DNA of 64,000 nt from NCBI GenBank assembly GCA_029718625.1, contig CM056378.1:58675027-58739026 (forward strand). Direction: 5' to 3'. This document shows, one piece after another, positions 1 to 10,857 of this stretch; position 1 is the stretch's first letter; every line of letters begins with the position of its first letter. The notes under the pieces are model-generated. The model did not search any database and was not told the DNA's origin. It saw only the letters and a list, made by a program, of their open reading frames with translations. A program made the position numbers and the translations under genes. This DNA is from Synaphobranchus kaupii. Taxonomy: Eukaryota > Chordata > Actinopteri > Anguilliformes > Synaphobranchidae.

Positions 1-1776
1 GGCGTCAACTTAACTTTACATGACATAGGAATCCACTTCAAGTAAACTCCAAGAAAACCTCCACCTTGACTAAAGCATAGGACGCCAGTCACGCAGCAGA
101 GCTTGCAACCGCACACGAGCTAGAATATCCACGCAAAAAACAACTGTGCAAAACATTTTAAGCAGGGCAAGTCTAGGTTAGTCTAGGCATGGCTAGCAGC
201 AGGGCATGGCAAAGTGACAGCAAATTTCTTTTAACACAAGCCGTAAGCAACAAAGAGCAGCGCATCAGCATTCAAGCAGTACAGAGAGAACTAATCCTTG
301 GCTTAAAAAAGGCGCTCCATTAGAGATGTGTGCATGTGATTGGTTGAGTATGTGACACGTGATTGCTAGCTGACCATGGTCGGCTACAGCGAGAGGGTCT
401 CCGACAGAACTTGCTCTGCGAACTCGTTCGCAATGCTCATTCATGCAAGTACAGGTCCTTCCAGGGAATACTCACACCACGGCCCAGTCCCAATACTCAC
501 ACCTGAGCACTTCAAATGTGGGTGCCCGCAAGAACCTCCAGGGGCTTAGTCTGTCCCATTTCTTATTTTGCAAGTGCGCAAGTGCCCTTCATGCGGCCTT
601 CTCCTGAGTCCGCATCAAACCAAACTTCACTGAAGCGTATTGCCCATAGTTCTTTGCATTCTCATGACTTTCACACTCTGACCAATCAGAGCTGTATTCT
701 GTGTGCAAGTAGCAACTACACAATCAAGCGTAGGTAGGAATATTATGCACAACAATGCGAAGAAAATCATCAAAATCATTCAAGTATAAAGTGTAAACCA
801 GTTAAATCATGCATTTTCACAAACTTTTACGCTTTAAAGCTGCAGTGGGCGAGTTTGAAAATATGCAAGGCAAAAAGACTTTTGCTCTCCTCCCTCCTAT
901 CTCTCTCCTAAGCCCCTTCCACATAATGATGCTCCAGTTCACACGCAGAGACAGGCAGGGGTTTATTCTATGGGGAGGATCTTTTGCTTGTAGATAGTTG
1001 CCCTCATTGGTAGCTACATAGCTAGCCCTGATTGGTTTGCTTTTGGAAGACCAGCTTGAGATTTTTTGACAGCCTAGTACAGAGCCCAGGAGACTAAAAA
1101 AAAAACAGATTTTTTTCTCAGAACACTTGATTTATTGATAGCTGCTGGAATGTAATGAGCAAATTTAGTAATTTTGCCAAAATGATATCGAGATAATTGC
1201 CTACTGCACCTTTAAAAAATATTAAATAACTATATATTTATGTATGATGATAAATAAGTCTTGTGATTTTTCCTGTAACTTCGCATTTTATTGTAGCCAA
1301 GCATTGGTGCTGTAAGGGCTGCAGCCTGATGAAATGGCCTACGTAGGCTACAGCAGAAAGGCTTCTCAGGCTGGCTGGTAACATTAGCTAATTATAACAA
1401 AAAACAAATGTGGGACCTACAATAGGCTACATTTAACATACATTTACTAAACTTTACTCGGCACTGGGTTTTCCCAAACTGCTCTACTGTTCTAGCTAGC
1501 TATTATGCAGAAGATTAAATGGCTATAATGTTACAAAGCTGTCCTCTAGCATTTGTTTTATTACTTTTAATCGCACCATGCCACATATTGAATTTCAGCT
1601 CGAAAGACGTACAGATCTTAGGTAAAAAGAGGAGTTTACCGATTTGTACCTCTGTCAAGTTCAATATATGGCGTGTTGTGATTCATTCATAAAACCTACT
1701 GAGCAGGCGACATCCAGCGACACGCGACATTGCACAGACGAGCAGATTAAATAAGATGAAACGGGTTCTTCATTCT
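1..1776. other. Unassigned AT-rich noncoding DNA
   Basis: I see no supportable gene. Open frames here are short (73 and 62 codons) and show no recognisable domain. Around 430-600 and 2290-2480 there are loosely similar stretches containing the phrases 'cccaatactcac' and 'cccatttcttac', which suggests two diverged pieces of one old repeat, but the match is patchy. An imperfect hairpin pairs roughly 1573-1600 with 1655-1680 and might be a small MITE relic. Confidence 0.4.
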
Positions 1777-1850
1777 TGGCTCTCCTGTTAACGTCTAGTG
1801 GAAATCCACATTTGGCTCTCCTGTTAACGTCCAGCGGACAACCACATTAG
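1777..1850 (+). repeat. Two-copy tandem duplication of about 36 bp
   Basis: The motif TTGGCTCTCCTGTTAACGTC occurs twice in direct orientation, each followed by a similar 'agtgg/agcgg a-atccacat' tail. The copies differ at a few positions. No function is apparent. Confidence 0.7.
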
Positions 1851-4320
1851 ACGGTGGATGTTTAAAAAAACAAAAAAAACTTTTATTGCCGGTTTATGTA
1901 TAGAACTGACATTTATTTTTCCGAATGATAGCCTCTTTCTTTACACAGAAATATTTTTTGGCTTTTTTTTTTTTTTTTAAATAAAGTGATCTTTCTATCT
2001 TGACGGAAACCATAGCTCAACTTAAAAATATTGATAAACGTGTCTTCTATCTCACCCTAATTCACAATTAAAAAGTGATCTAAACAATGTACGGAGTCGA
2101 CGTCTTATACATTTTCATTATGGCTACTCGGAGGACAACACGTCAGATGTCGCAGACGTTCCAGGGATGACTAATGGATGCGATTTTGGTCAGTGGGTGG
2201 GCTATGGTTTTATAAATAAAACATAGCGGAGACAGGAAACATGGCGATGCGTGTGTATGTAACCACAGTAACCGAATAATGTCAAGCAAGGGTGTCCCAT
2301 TTCTTACCTATGCACCATTACGCACTTGCACCCCTTGGTCCAACCTCGGAAATACATCACCAAAGTGCGAACTTGACGGAAGTCCTTAGACCATGGGGTG
2401 AGTATTGGGACAAGGCCCACATCTGGTGAGAATTGGACAAAGGGTGTGGGAGTTATTACATTTAACCCCTTTGCGCAGATGGCAAATTTGGTCAATTCTT
2501 AGGGGGTGCTCTGTTTAAGGCTTTATAACTCCAGTTGTGAGCATCACAGAAACTTTGGAAATTCCTTAAATGAAACAAGACAGGTACCATTTACAATACG
2601 CACTAGATCTACAAATTAAAATTTATTTTCATAATTAAAGTCAAAATAAAGTGCCACAAATGCAAAGAAACTTTGGAAAAATTTTCAACAAAATACTGAG
2701 AGCTACATAAGTGAACCAGGTAAATCCATACATTTCCTGGATCATAAACTCCATGTCCATAAGTGTGCAAAATCTGAGGATGATATGCAGAACTACTAAA
2801 GATCTATGATGCAAAATGTAGGCAGTGTACCCTGTTGTCCATTAGTGTCTCCAAATCTATCCAAATGGCTAAATTGTGCACTGCTGTAAATTTTTAAAAA
2901 TGATATATTTAACTACAAATCAGTTTTGGCTCATAAAACTCACTTTTCATCAGTATAGGGGGTAGATATCTATGGGTCCAAAACCCTTTCCAAAGGGTCA
3001 TAACATGTCATAAAATGAATAAAATTTATTTTGTCCATTATAAAGCATATATGTTTGCTCCTTCTGATGGTTTAAGATAAAAACATTGATATCACAGTGT
3101 TACATACATCTAAATATGTAGCCAAATCATTCACTCTTGTACCTCAATAAAACATCACTTTTCCCTGTACTCTACAGTATGTATACTTTTGGCGTGGGAT
3201 TGCATTTTTTTGTAGTTTCTTTTTTTTTAATGTTCCCTTTCATAATCACTCCAAGGAAAACTTTACATTAATCTCCCACATATCAGAGCACAGTAAATTG
3301 GAATGGGCATTTTCCATGCCCTAAGTGACAAGTATATATGCCATAGCCTATATTATGTACGATAACATCGTATCAAGATAAAATCGTATTCCACCATCTG
3401 CAAAATTCTGCCAAATGTTCTATCTTCAAGGAAAATTGGTAGCCTACATCAAACATAAAATGAACAATTGCACTACAGTACATGAATGCACTCAAAATGC
3501 AAAAATAACAATAGGTCTATCATACATATTGGACAAGACAGTGCTTGAGTGGAAAAACTAACGTATATATGTAGCCAGTGAGCTCAACCTCACATTAAAA
3601 TCAGTACTACTTGAAAATCCCATCGGGGATTGCGTTTTCTGTAGAGCTTGCGTAATATTAGACCGTTAAAACGAAAACTGCCGTTATGCAGGGCTGTAAT
3701 TAATTGTTAAAAGCACCTAATAAGACATTGCATTATACCATTGCTAAGGTTATAATGTACTCTATTGGATAAAAGACCTGACAATTAAACCAGAATGAAC
3801 TGTAATGAATGAAACATGCTTGCAGGGCATTGGGGGTATTACGAGTCAATGTTTCAGATAGTGTAATAGCGGTATAAAGTGTTGTCTATTTCTCAAACCG
3901 ATTGTACCAGACAATAAATGACCACTGAATTTTGAAAGGAACATCTTGATGTGTAAAACCAATGGTAGGATTGAAAATTTATTTCATATTTAGTAGCAGA
4001 TATTCATAGTACAATATGTGGTATAATGAGACAATAATTTGACAATGAGACAATAATGTATATTGAGCATTTGAGTGAGCAGGGGTTTTCACTGCCTTTT
4101 TGGCATACGGTCAGGCTATTGTTGGGTTTATCTTCACAATGGGAATGAATTGCAAAAAAACTTTTAAACTAGAATCTTTTATTCCTTTTGAAAATTTTAA
4201 AGTTTTGTACATAGATTTTCTTAATGTTGTATGTACTTCTTTCCTTTAATATATCCCTGTATGCTGTTTGAATTCTGAATGTTAACGTAGCTGTATTGTA
4301 CTTGTCTTAAAGTTTTATAC
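1851..4320. other. Unassigned noncoding DNA
   Basis: AT-rich sequence without a supportable gene. The piece around 2885-2945, read on the minus strand, contains AAAAGTGAGTTTTATGAGCC and GATTTGTAGTTAAA. The same pair of phrases recurs on the plus strand at 30465-30512, so at least part of this interval is an interspersed repeat I cannot name. Confidence 0.35.
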
Positions 4321-4324
4321 ATGT

Positions 4325-4412
4325 TTTTATTTTGTTCGCAGGTCTCTCTTGTAAAAGAGATCTTGATCTCAATGAGACTAGCTGTAAAAAAATAAAGGAT
4401 ATAAAAATGAAT
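4325..4412 (+). repeat. LINE-like 3' tail
   Basis: The sequence GTAAAAGAGATCTTGATCTC followed by 'aatgagact' and then an AATAAAGG run resembles the conserved 3' tail shared by fish L2/CR1-type LINEs and some SINEs. The upstream AT-rich sequence looks like untranslated sequence, and no reverse transcriptase frame is visible. This is probably a dead, 5'-truncated insertion. Identification is by tail motif only. Confidence 0.4.
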
Positions 4413-4577
4413 CTTGTTGCTATGACGGAATTCAAATTTTATATAATGAATATATTTATGTACTCACACATAGACGCTGTTGTCCACTATGTCACGCATG
4501 GGTAGGTATAGACTGGTATTATAATAATAATACCTACAAACTTGATAGGGTTACCGGACCCTTCGGGCCTAGTACCC

Positions 4578-4897
4578 CTAATCAGCTGGTAGATTGTTCC
4601 AAGAATCTTGGAGAACTTGCCACAGTACTTCAGCAGACTTTGGCTGTCTCGCTTGCTTCTGTCTGTCCAGGTAATCCCAGACAGCCTCGATAATGTTGAG
4701 ATCAGGACTCTAAGGAGGGCATACCATCTGCTGTGAAACTCCTTGTTCGCTGAAGATAGTTCAATAAATGATTTGTTTGGAAATCTAAATTTTCCACTTT
4801 TCTACTGACAGACTAATACAGATGACAAAAAGTAAACATTGAAGAAAAAATTATATGAAAAAGCTAGGGTGCCTAAGACTTTTGCACAGTACTCTAT
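4578..4897 (-). pseudogene. Tc1/mariner transposase C-terminal fragment with terminal repeat
   Basis: Read on the minus strand, 4578-4734 encodes a Tc1-type transposase tail. It shows SPDLNIIEAVWD, the conserved block that carries the third catalytic residue (E of the DDE triad), then a Gln/Lys-rich helix and a final 'W-N-LP' segment before a TAG stop. An in-frame TAG lies just before the SPDLN block, so the fragment is dead. About 130 bp further along, 4863-4897 carries GTGCCTAAGACTTTTGCACAG, the typical fish Tc1 terminal repeat. The rest of the element and the other terminal repeat were not found. Confidence 0.75.
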
Positions 4898-4905
4898 ATC
4901 TGAAT

Positions 4906-5245
4906 AAAAACACGTTTTAACGTAACAAATGCCAAGTTACTCATGCATAGCCTACAAAACACAAAGTCCTTAATTCCAATTTGCAAAAACTAGGCCTTCC
5001 TTTAAAAGTATTGATATCAAAATGTGACCAAGTTACAACTAACAATATTTCCTATCACAGCTCACACAAATAAAACTAGCTATATTCCAAAGCAATGCTA
5101 CCCAAACTTTCCTAAATTATTGGAATGCAACTTGGCCCTGTGTTTTTTCATTTTAGCATGTGAACAGATTGTCCCTCATGGAACTACATATGATTTCAAT
5201 GAATGTTTTAAACAGATGATGAATAATTACACTCCAGAAAGGATT
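4906..5245 (+). repeat. Repeat family A, copy 1
   Basis: An AT-rich noncoding repeat shared with 6190-6805 (+), 23487-24040 (-), 54779-55800 (+) and 55890-55965/63817-64000 (-). Diagnostic phrases are AACTAGGCCTGCC-like, TTGATATCAAAATGTG, ACAATATTGCCTAT-like and CCAAAGCAATGCTA. This copy continues through ATTGTCCCTCATGGAAC to ATTACACTCCAGAAAGGA. It therefore preserves the uninterrupted form of the site that the hAT element at 55966-63808 broke. I do not recognise the family. Confidence 0.75.
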
Positions 5246-5562
5246 GGGATGGCAGGTATGCCATCCGCCAAGTTACGGCTTGGCGGGGCATGCCCCATAC
5301 CTATACAGCACAGAGTTTGACACTTTTCAGGGTTTCCGCCAGAATATCCACAATGACCACAGACTCTCAGCCTTTAAAAACATTAACTTCTGTATGTTCT
5401 GACCTCATGTAGCCACACAGCATTCAGATACAACTTCACACATCCACACAATAAAGCCCCAAACTTGGGTTATTTCGCGGTTTTTCTTCTTCTTCTTCTT
5501 CTTCTTCTTCTTCTTCTTCTTCTTCTTCTTCTCCTTCTTCTCCTTCCCATTTTTCCTGCCTA
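5246..5562 (+). repeat. Repeat family B, copy 1, with hairpin, palindrome and CTT microsatellite
   Basis: Begins with a perfect 8-bp hairpin (5247-5266; stem GGATGGCA, loop GGTA), followed by the palindrome GGGGCATGCCCC. It is then collinear for about 230 bp with 52876-53182, including 'cacacaataaagccccaaacttgggtta', a (TTC)n tract (5483-5530) and CCCATTTTTCCTGCC. It directly abuts A copy 1. The hairpin also occurs in every unit of the 34-49 kb array. Confidence 0.75.
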
Positions 5563-6185
5563 CCCAGTAGGGGTGTAACGATTCTCCAAATACACGGTTC
5601 AGTTCATACCTCGGTTTTTTTTGTTTTGTTTGTGTAATGTGTAATATTTACAAAATATACAGCTCAGGGTTTTTCCTACATAGTAAATTATTTGGCGACC
5701 GCCAAAATTATTTCACGGACCGCCAAAGGGAAATCCCGACTGCCAAAATGACAATAATTGAGAAAACGGCAAATAAAATCATATCTGAATGAATTTAATT
5801 GAATTTTTTGGGTGCAATATGGTCTTTCGTTCAGCGGATGGCGATATATATTGTACTAGTCGCCTTCAAGATGTCAGTACTAGGAGACGAGTAGAAGACG
5901 CATAGAACTATAGACTGTAGCCTATAGAAACGCGGCTCAGCTATTCTGTGGTAGAGTGCGACTCGGTAGAAAGACATGCGTGGGCAGCAAGTTGGATTAG
6001 GCTACCTTTGAAGCCCTAACTTCTGAAAAGGTAGAAGCTTTAACCCGATCCACGTTGGCGCCCCATACTATACTGGTAGACGTATCAGTCCCAATTACAG
6101 TAGCCTATTCGTGTTTGTCTTAAATTATAAACTAGGCTACAGCTTTAAGAAAATCCCAGGATTGATTGTATCGTATCGTATCATA
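5563..6185. other. Unassigned DNA with a possible hAT-type end
   Basis: At 5571 the sequence TAGGGGTGTAACGATTC resembles the ends of fish hAT elements, but I found no matching opposite end or target duplication. Near 5665 'cagggtttttccta' followed by repeated 'gaccgccaaa' phrases may be another relic. There is no gene. Confidence 0.3.
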
Positions 6186-6189
6186 TTCA

Positions 6190-6805
6190 TGCATTATTCA
6201 TCATTAGTTAGCTACCAAAAATAAGTGATATCTGATCAAAAACGTCTCCGACGTAAAAAAAAAAAGCTAAGTTACTCACGCATAGCCTACAGAGCGCTGT
6301 CAATAAGTCCTTAATTCCAATTTGCAAAAACTAGGCCTGCCTTCAAAAGTATTGATATCAAAATGTGGCAAGTAACAATATTGCCTATTGTAGCTCACAC
6401 TAAATAAACTAGCTCTATTCCAAAGCAATGCTATCCAAACTTTCCTAAATGATTTAATTCAACTTGGCCCTGTGTTTCTTCATCTTACCATCTCAAGAGA
6501 ATGTGGTCAATGAAACTGTATGTTCCACATCAAACTGCAAAATGAGAATAATTTATAGTGGAAATACTCTGATTCAGATGTGTTGCACTTAGAAATTAAA
6601 CAGAAAAATTACTTACACTATAGGGCATGTTTGAACAATTGTCTGCATCCACTGCTTTGGGTCTATGAAAAGCACAGAATGAATAAAATATATTATTATT
6701 ATTATTATTATGTATTTATTGATTTATTTATTTGGAATATTTGGATTTCTATCAAAAACTGTGTGGTCCTAAAGAGCATAGATATATATCAAATCTAATC
6801 TATAT
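6190..6805 (+). repeat. Repeat family A, copy 2
   Basis: Collinear with 54779-55660: starts near 'gcattattcatcattagttagcta', runs through TACTCACGCATAGCCTAC, TTGATATCAAAATGTGG and GAATGTGGTCAATGAAACTG, and ends near 'cctaaagagcatagatat'. It contains a short ATT microsatellite (about 6690-6710). Its right side is replaced at about 6811 by an internal piece of a Ty3/gypsy LTR. Confidence 0.75.
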
Positions 6806-6810
6806 ATAGA

Positions 6811-6879
6811 TACTCAGCGCCTTCTTTGTTCTGGGCTTTTGTGTCTACTCTGTTTATGTTCAAGCCGGGTAATTGGTAT
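6811..6879 (+). repeat. 5' LTR of the Ty3/gypsy element, left fragment
   Basis: Matches 16139-16207 of the 3' LTR almost base for base (CTCAGCGCCTTCTTTGTT and onward). The first ~135 bp of the LTR are missing. The fragment stops at ATTGGTAT (6872-6879), where a hAT element is inserted, and resumes at 12548. Confidence 0.85.
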
Positions 6880-7488
6880 TAGGGGTGTGCCCGAAGCTGA
6901 AATCCAGAAGTGCACGGATAGTGGGTTGGAAACTGATTCATATTCGGATGCGGGAAATAATTAAATTGCAGCAGGGAAATCTTTGATTCAGTGCCCACCT
7001 GTCTGTATGCCTCTTCAGAACTTTACAGAATTAAGCATTGTATTGTTTATTTGTTTATTAAAACATTCAAATATATAATTAGGGATGGAGCCGTTCGATA
7101 TGGGCCATGTGACTCAATTGGCAGTCCCTGAAATTACCGATACTCAACCTATATCTTTAACATGCTCGTTATAATCGAACAGTGTGCCTTGTTTATATAG
7201 GCCTACGTCAATCTTGTGAGAGCAAAATAAAAAGAAACAAAACGTTTAATGAAAAATCTCAACATCTTGCATGCAAACGATACTATCCCTTTAATGCTGC
7301 TCGCTTGAATTTAGCTGTGCTTAATCTCGCCACTTTTTCAGAACGTAAAAACACCTTTTATAAGAAAGCAAAGGAACAGCTAGAATCAGTAACCTTTGTC
7401 CAGTTTTGAAATGTCACTTACTGGCTATCAAAATCCTTATTGTATTTATGCTACTTGTGTTTTTTTTATTTTTTAAACTGTACTGACC

Positions 7489-7870
7489 TGTAGGATATCT
7501 AATATTTAGATATATATAAGTCAAGCATTTCAATTCATTATTCCAACTGACTGTTTTCGCTTAATAAAATTACTTAATCTCAAGACCTGATTTAGACTTT
7601 ATTTTGGCTTGTTGGTTGATCCACCAGGTTACTGTTCGACTTACCTATCAAAGAATTCTGTGATTTAATTGATGATTGTCATTTTTAATAATAATTATTA
7701 AATTAAATAACGTAAAACTTATTTTGAATGTAGGTTAAGTGAGGGGTTCTAGCACGCAATATCGCTTGTGTTCAATATTCAGAGTGCTGAACGTTTTAAC
7801 AAGGGCATTGTCTGTTGGAACCGCTGGATTCAGAAAATACACATTTTATCTAGTCCTCACTTACCCGACA
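7489..7870 (+). repeat. 5' LTR, internally deleted
   Basis: It is 382 bp against 755 bp for the 3' copy. The two align from TGTAGGATATCTAATATTTAG to 'taagtcaag' and again from TTTCAATTCATTATTCC to the CCCGACA end. About 373 bp in between (10891-11269 of the 3' copy) are absent. The missing part would hold most of U3, so this LTR probably lacks its promoter. The retained part includes AATAAA. Confidence 0.85.
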
Positions 7871-7874
7871 TAAT

Positions 7875-7892
7875 TGGAGGTTCCACCGAGAT
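7875..7892 (+). promoter_or_regulatory. Primer binding site, tRNA-Gln
   Basis: TGGAGGTTCCACCGAGAT begins four bases after the LTR end. From general knowledge it is the exact complement of the 3' end of vertebrate tRNA-Gln (…ATCTCGGTGGAACCTCCA). It fixes the LTR boundary and the orientation of the element. Confidence 0.88.
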
Positions 7893-8040
7893 AGGTTGTC
7901 CTATAGCATACTAAATTTTGCTATTGAGTAAACTGCGGTTCAAATCTTTTTCTAATCGACTGGTCTTAGATTGATTGATTTTATTTTGAAAAAAAAAAAT
8001 ATATATATATATATATTATTATGGCATACCAGACAAAGAG

Positions 8041-9570
8041 ATGCCTCATTTACCCTCCACTGCTGGCCTACCAGCATTCCCTGGCCAGTCAAGGTTGGAT
8101 CAGCAGTGGTATCTCATGATATCAGAATGGCAATATTTGATAGCCCAGTGCCCAAAATTTGCAGAACAGCTCAAGGCAATGGATCAGCTTAAGGAGGAGG
8201 CGCTTTACAATCTGCGGACTGAGTATTTGGACTATCTGATTTGTCCAGATAGTGATGAAACCAAGCGCAGGATTGTCCAAGGGATAAGGTCGTACCTAGA
8301 GAAAAGACAACATTTTCTCTACCTCCGGCGGTCAAAGCAGGCATGGGAGGAGGTAAACCAAATGTGGAAACTGGCTTGGGAAAAGCACCACTCTAAGTCA
8401 GGAGTTACTGCCAAACCAGTTTCTTCTGTGGCAGTCCAGCCTGCGCTCGAAGGAGCAGTGCATGGCGCCATTCCAGCCATAACCCAGGCACCACCCCCCA
8501 CCGAGGACAATACAGCACTCTCCATTGACTCATCCCCACCCCCTTCAGGCTTGGACAATTCTGTGGATTTTGTCACCTCCACAGACAATGTAGCCGCCCC
8601 CCTGGTGAGCCCCCCTTCCCTGGAGGAATTTGGGGGAAACAGCTCTGTGTCTTGTATCACACCAGCCACCACAGAGGATGTGACCCAACGGGATGCGGAA
8701 TCCGCTGCTGCAGTCCTCTCAGCTGAGCCAGGTGAGGAGATCGTTGAACCCCTGGAGGCAGAACCTGCTACTGCAGACACAGCAGCCCAGCCTGGTGAGG
8801 AGACCGTCAAACCCCTGGAGGCAGAACCTGCTACTGCAAACACAGCAGCCCAGCCTGGTGAGACCGTCAAACCCCTGGAGGCAGAACCTGCTACTGCAGA
8901 CACAGCAGCCCAGCCTGGTGAGGAGACCGTCGAACCCCTGGAGGCAGAACCTGCTACTGCAGACACAGCAGCCCAGCCTGGTGAGGAGACCGTCGAACCC
9001 CTGGGGGCAGAACCTGCTACTGCAGACGCAGCAGCCCAGCCTGGTGAGGAGACCTTTGAACCGCAGGACGCGGAACCGGCTTCTACAGGCCCATCAGCCC
9101 TGCCAGGTGGAGAGGTCTACGCACCCCAACAGGTGGAGTCAGCCCCCACAGACCAGTCCACCCAGGCCGAGGACCCCACCCCACCCCTTCTGGACTTTTC
9201 TTCCCCTCCTGCTGAATCCGGGGAACCTCTGCCTGCTGCACAGACAGAAGGGGTGTGCTCTGTGGACTCTCCAACTTCCACAGTTCCTGTGATGGAGGAG
9301 ATAGGGGGACTTCTGCGAAAGTCTCGCTCCCCTATCAGAGCTGTAAAGAGACCCCGGGAGAAACGGAGCAGGAAGCCAACCCCCGGCCGTTTTACGACTC
9401 CTCTGGCACTCAAAGTCTCCGCCATAGTGTTGTCTTGCACTCCAAAGCAAGATGAAAGCAGCCAATTTAGAACAACAGTTTCCCTCACCCTTGTCTCTCC
9501 ACCCCCGAGCCACACCTGCAGACTTCGCACACACACGTCATCCAGGGAGAGTGCAAGAGCCCCTTTCTGA
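8041..9570 (+). CDS. Gag-like protein of the non-autonomous LTR retrotransposon (509 codons)
   Basis: This is the only long ORF of the element and the longest in the window. Residues ~1-125 are helical and charged, rich in Trp, Leu, Glu and Arg, which would suit a coiled or capsid-like assembly domain. I see no zinc knuckle and no clear Gag homology, so the Gag call rests on position after a primer site. Residues ~125-230 are Pro/Ser/Thr-rich. Residues 231-375 form seven tandem ~21-residue repeats of the type GEETVEPLEAEPATADTAAQP, strongly acidic, the last two degenerate. The tail is basic, with KRPREKRSRKP-like clusters, possibly for nucleic-acid binding. It stops at TGA (9568-9570), but the same frame stays open to 9760. 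Start chosen: the first ATG in this frame after the AT tract. It might alternatively be an accessory or captured host protein. Confidence 0.6.
   Translation: MPHLPSTAGLPAFPGQSRLDQQWYLMISEWQYLIAQCPKFAEQLKAMDQLKEEALYNLRTEYLDYLICPDSDETKRRIVQGIRSYLEKRQHFLYLRRSKQAWEEVNQMWKLAWEKHHSKSGVTAKPVSSVAVQPALEGAVHGAIPAITQAPPPTEDNTALSIDSSPPPSGLDNSVDFVTSTDNVAAPLVSPPSLEEFGGNSSVSCITPATTEDVTQRDAESAAAVLSAEPGEEIVEPLEAEPATADTAAQPGEETVKPLEAEPATANTAAQPGETVKPLEAEPATADTAAQPGEETVEPLEAEPATADTAAQPGEETVEPLGAEPATADAAAQPGEETFEPQDAEPASTGPSALPGGEVYAPQQVESAPTDQSTQAEDPTPPLLDFSSPPAESGEPLPAAQTEGVCSVDSPTSTVPVMEEIGGLLRKSRSPIRAVKRPREKRSRKPTPGRFTTPLALKVSAIVLSCTPKQDESSQFRTTVSLTLVSPPPSHTCRLRTHTSSRESARAPF
8731..9165 (+). repeat. In-frame 63-bp minisatellite in the Gag-like ORF
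   Basis: Seven direct repeats of about 63 bp (21 codons). The third is 60 bp, lacking one Glu codon, so all indels keep the frame. Units 2-5 are nearly identical, while units 6-7 are diverged. Because the unit is a multiple of three, the +2 frame and one minus frame are also open here and produce shadow ORFs. Confidence 0.9.
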
Positions 9571-9762
9571 CGTCAGAAGTGTTCGGAGAGCAGTGATGGA
9601 CTGGATGCCTACGAGCGACGATCAGCCCAGCTGCCCAGAGAGGGAACCAAAGCCAAAACTGGCATAGACCCCTGGACAGAGATGAGACGGGCGTGGTTAA
9701 GGGGCATCCACGTGCGAAAGAAGCAAGATGACAGGATGCCTCCTGTCATCCCGGTTTGCTGA
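9571..9762 (+). pseudogene. In-frame continuation after the TGA stop
   Basis: Directly after the stop at 9568-9570 the same frame stays open for 63 codons to a TGA at 9760-9762. The segment is rich in Arg/Lys and contains WTEMRRAWLRGIHVRKK. Either the TGA is a CGA-to-TGA CpG mutation (the next base is C, then G) that truncated a ~573-residue protein, or it marks a readthrough site. The codon pattern cannot decide between these. Confidence 0.5.
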
Positions 9763-10806
9763 ACGCTGTGGCCCTCCGCAGCCAAAGGACTGCCAGTAAC
9801 CACACTGGGGTTCTAGGAGGTAAAACTGGCACTCTGCCTGCCCCTGCCCCTGCCCCCCCCCCCCCCCCCCCCCCAACCCCCACCACCCCCCCACATCCCT
9901 ACCACCACCTTTTAACATAAGACAATGCCCATGTTTTTAAGTCCCTTTTCTAAAGTGTAGGTGCCCCCTCCAATGCTGTTCCTGGACACTTGTGGACAAG
10001 TCTGCCCTATTCAGGTGATTATTTGGACTGGCAATCTTGTGGATGGTAAATCCTGTCCGTAAGGTTCCCCTGAATGGACTAAGTGCTTATAACATGCAGT
10101 GTTCCCCTCTTCACATGTTGCTGTGAGTGATAAGGCCTAAACCCTCAAGTCCCACAGTCTTCTCCTGCCACTCCCCGAAGGACCCCCAGAGGCACAAGTG
10201 CAACCGGACCCATACCCTGCCGCGGGAAGCTAGCCTAAGCGACTGCCATTGGCAGTCCACCCAACTGGACCCGAGCTCAAGGAGCCAAAACGGATTCCGA
10301 CAGGGAAAGAGGTGCTTCCCCGCCCGTCAGTAGAGGTCTTGACCGCACTTTTCCGCCTGTGGATCGTCCAGCTGCCTGTCACAGGAGACAGAGCCCCCCG
10401 CACGCTGTGCAGAATTGGTAGAGACACTGTGGAGTAGGTTGCATTTCACTCACGCAATTGCAACATTAATGGAAAAAGCACTGCATGTACTGCATCTCTT
10501 GTCCCTTGCCAGTCTAGATACCCAGACACTGGAGAAGGAAGAGACTGAACCAGGGTGTCATAACCGCAGCGACACAAAAAGAGTGTCTAATAGAGATATC
10601 TCTCCGCACCACACTGGATCATCGTGGGACATACGTCAGTGTGTCCATATATCTGCTGGCCAGCAGATCACAAAGAGACTATTAAACTGGGCATGGACTA
10701 AATGTTTTAAAAATGGTTGGTGAACCATTTGGACAGTTGTTTTTGTTGTTAGCAGGTAACTGCATCTTCAATGTTCAAATGTGTAATGTGATTCCTATTT
10801 GGTGAC
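9763..10806 (+). other. Noncoding internal region of the LTR element, with a 22-nt C run
   Basis: There is no convincing ORF. It contains a run of 22 cytosines (9853-9874) preceded by CCTGCCCCTGCCC, a likely length-variable and assembly-sensitive site. The rest is ordinary mixed sequence. Confidence 0.6.
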
Positions 10807-10847
10807 GTAAGAATAGGTTTTTAGCAGGTGCATGCACCTATTCTTAC
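10807..10847 (+). other. Strong hairpin just before the polypurine tract
   Basis: GTAAGAATAGGT (10807-10818) pairs perfectly with ACCTATTCTTAC (10836-10847). The intervening sequence contains most of a second, 14-bp palindrome, AGGTGCATGCACCT (10826-10839). The hairpin ends one base before the purine tract AAGAGAGGGA. It could be an RNA export, packaging or 3'-processing element. This is inference from position and structure. Confidence 0.6.
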
Positions 10848-10857
10848 AAGAGAGGGA
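10848..10857 (+). promoter_or_regulatory. Polypurine tract of the LTR element
   Basis: AAGAGAGGGA lies directly against the 3' LTR start (TGTAGG, 10858). This is the expected position for plus-strand priming. Confidence 0.65.

Noticed and set aside
5571..5600. Complete hAT element starting TAGGGGTGTAACGATTC
   Set aside because: No matching opposite end or 8-bp duplication could be found, so it is only mentioned as a possible end.
8319..8966. 215-codon minus-strand ORF
   Set aside because: Antisense shadow of the 63-bp in-frame repeats of the Gag-like ORF.
8693..9292. 199-codon ORF in the second plus frame
   Set aside because: Same repeat array read out of frame. It starts inside the real ORF and has low-complexity composition.
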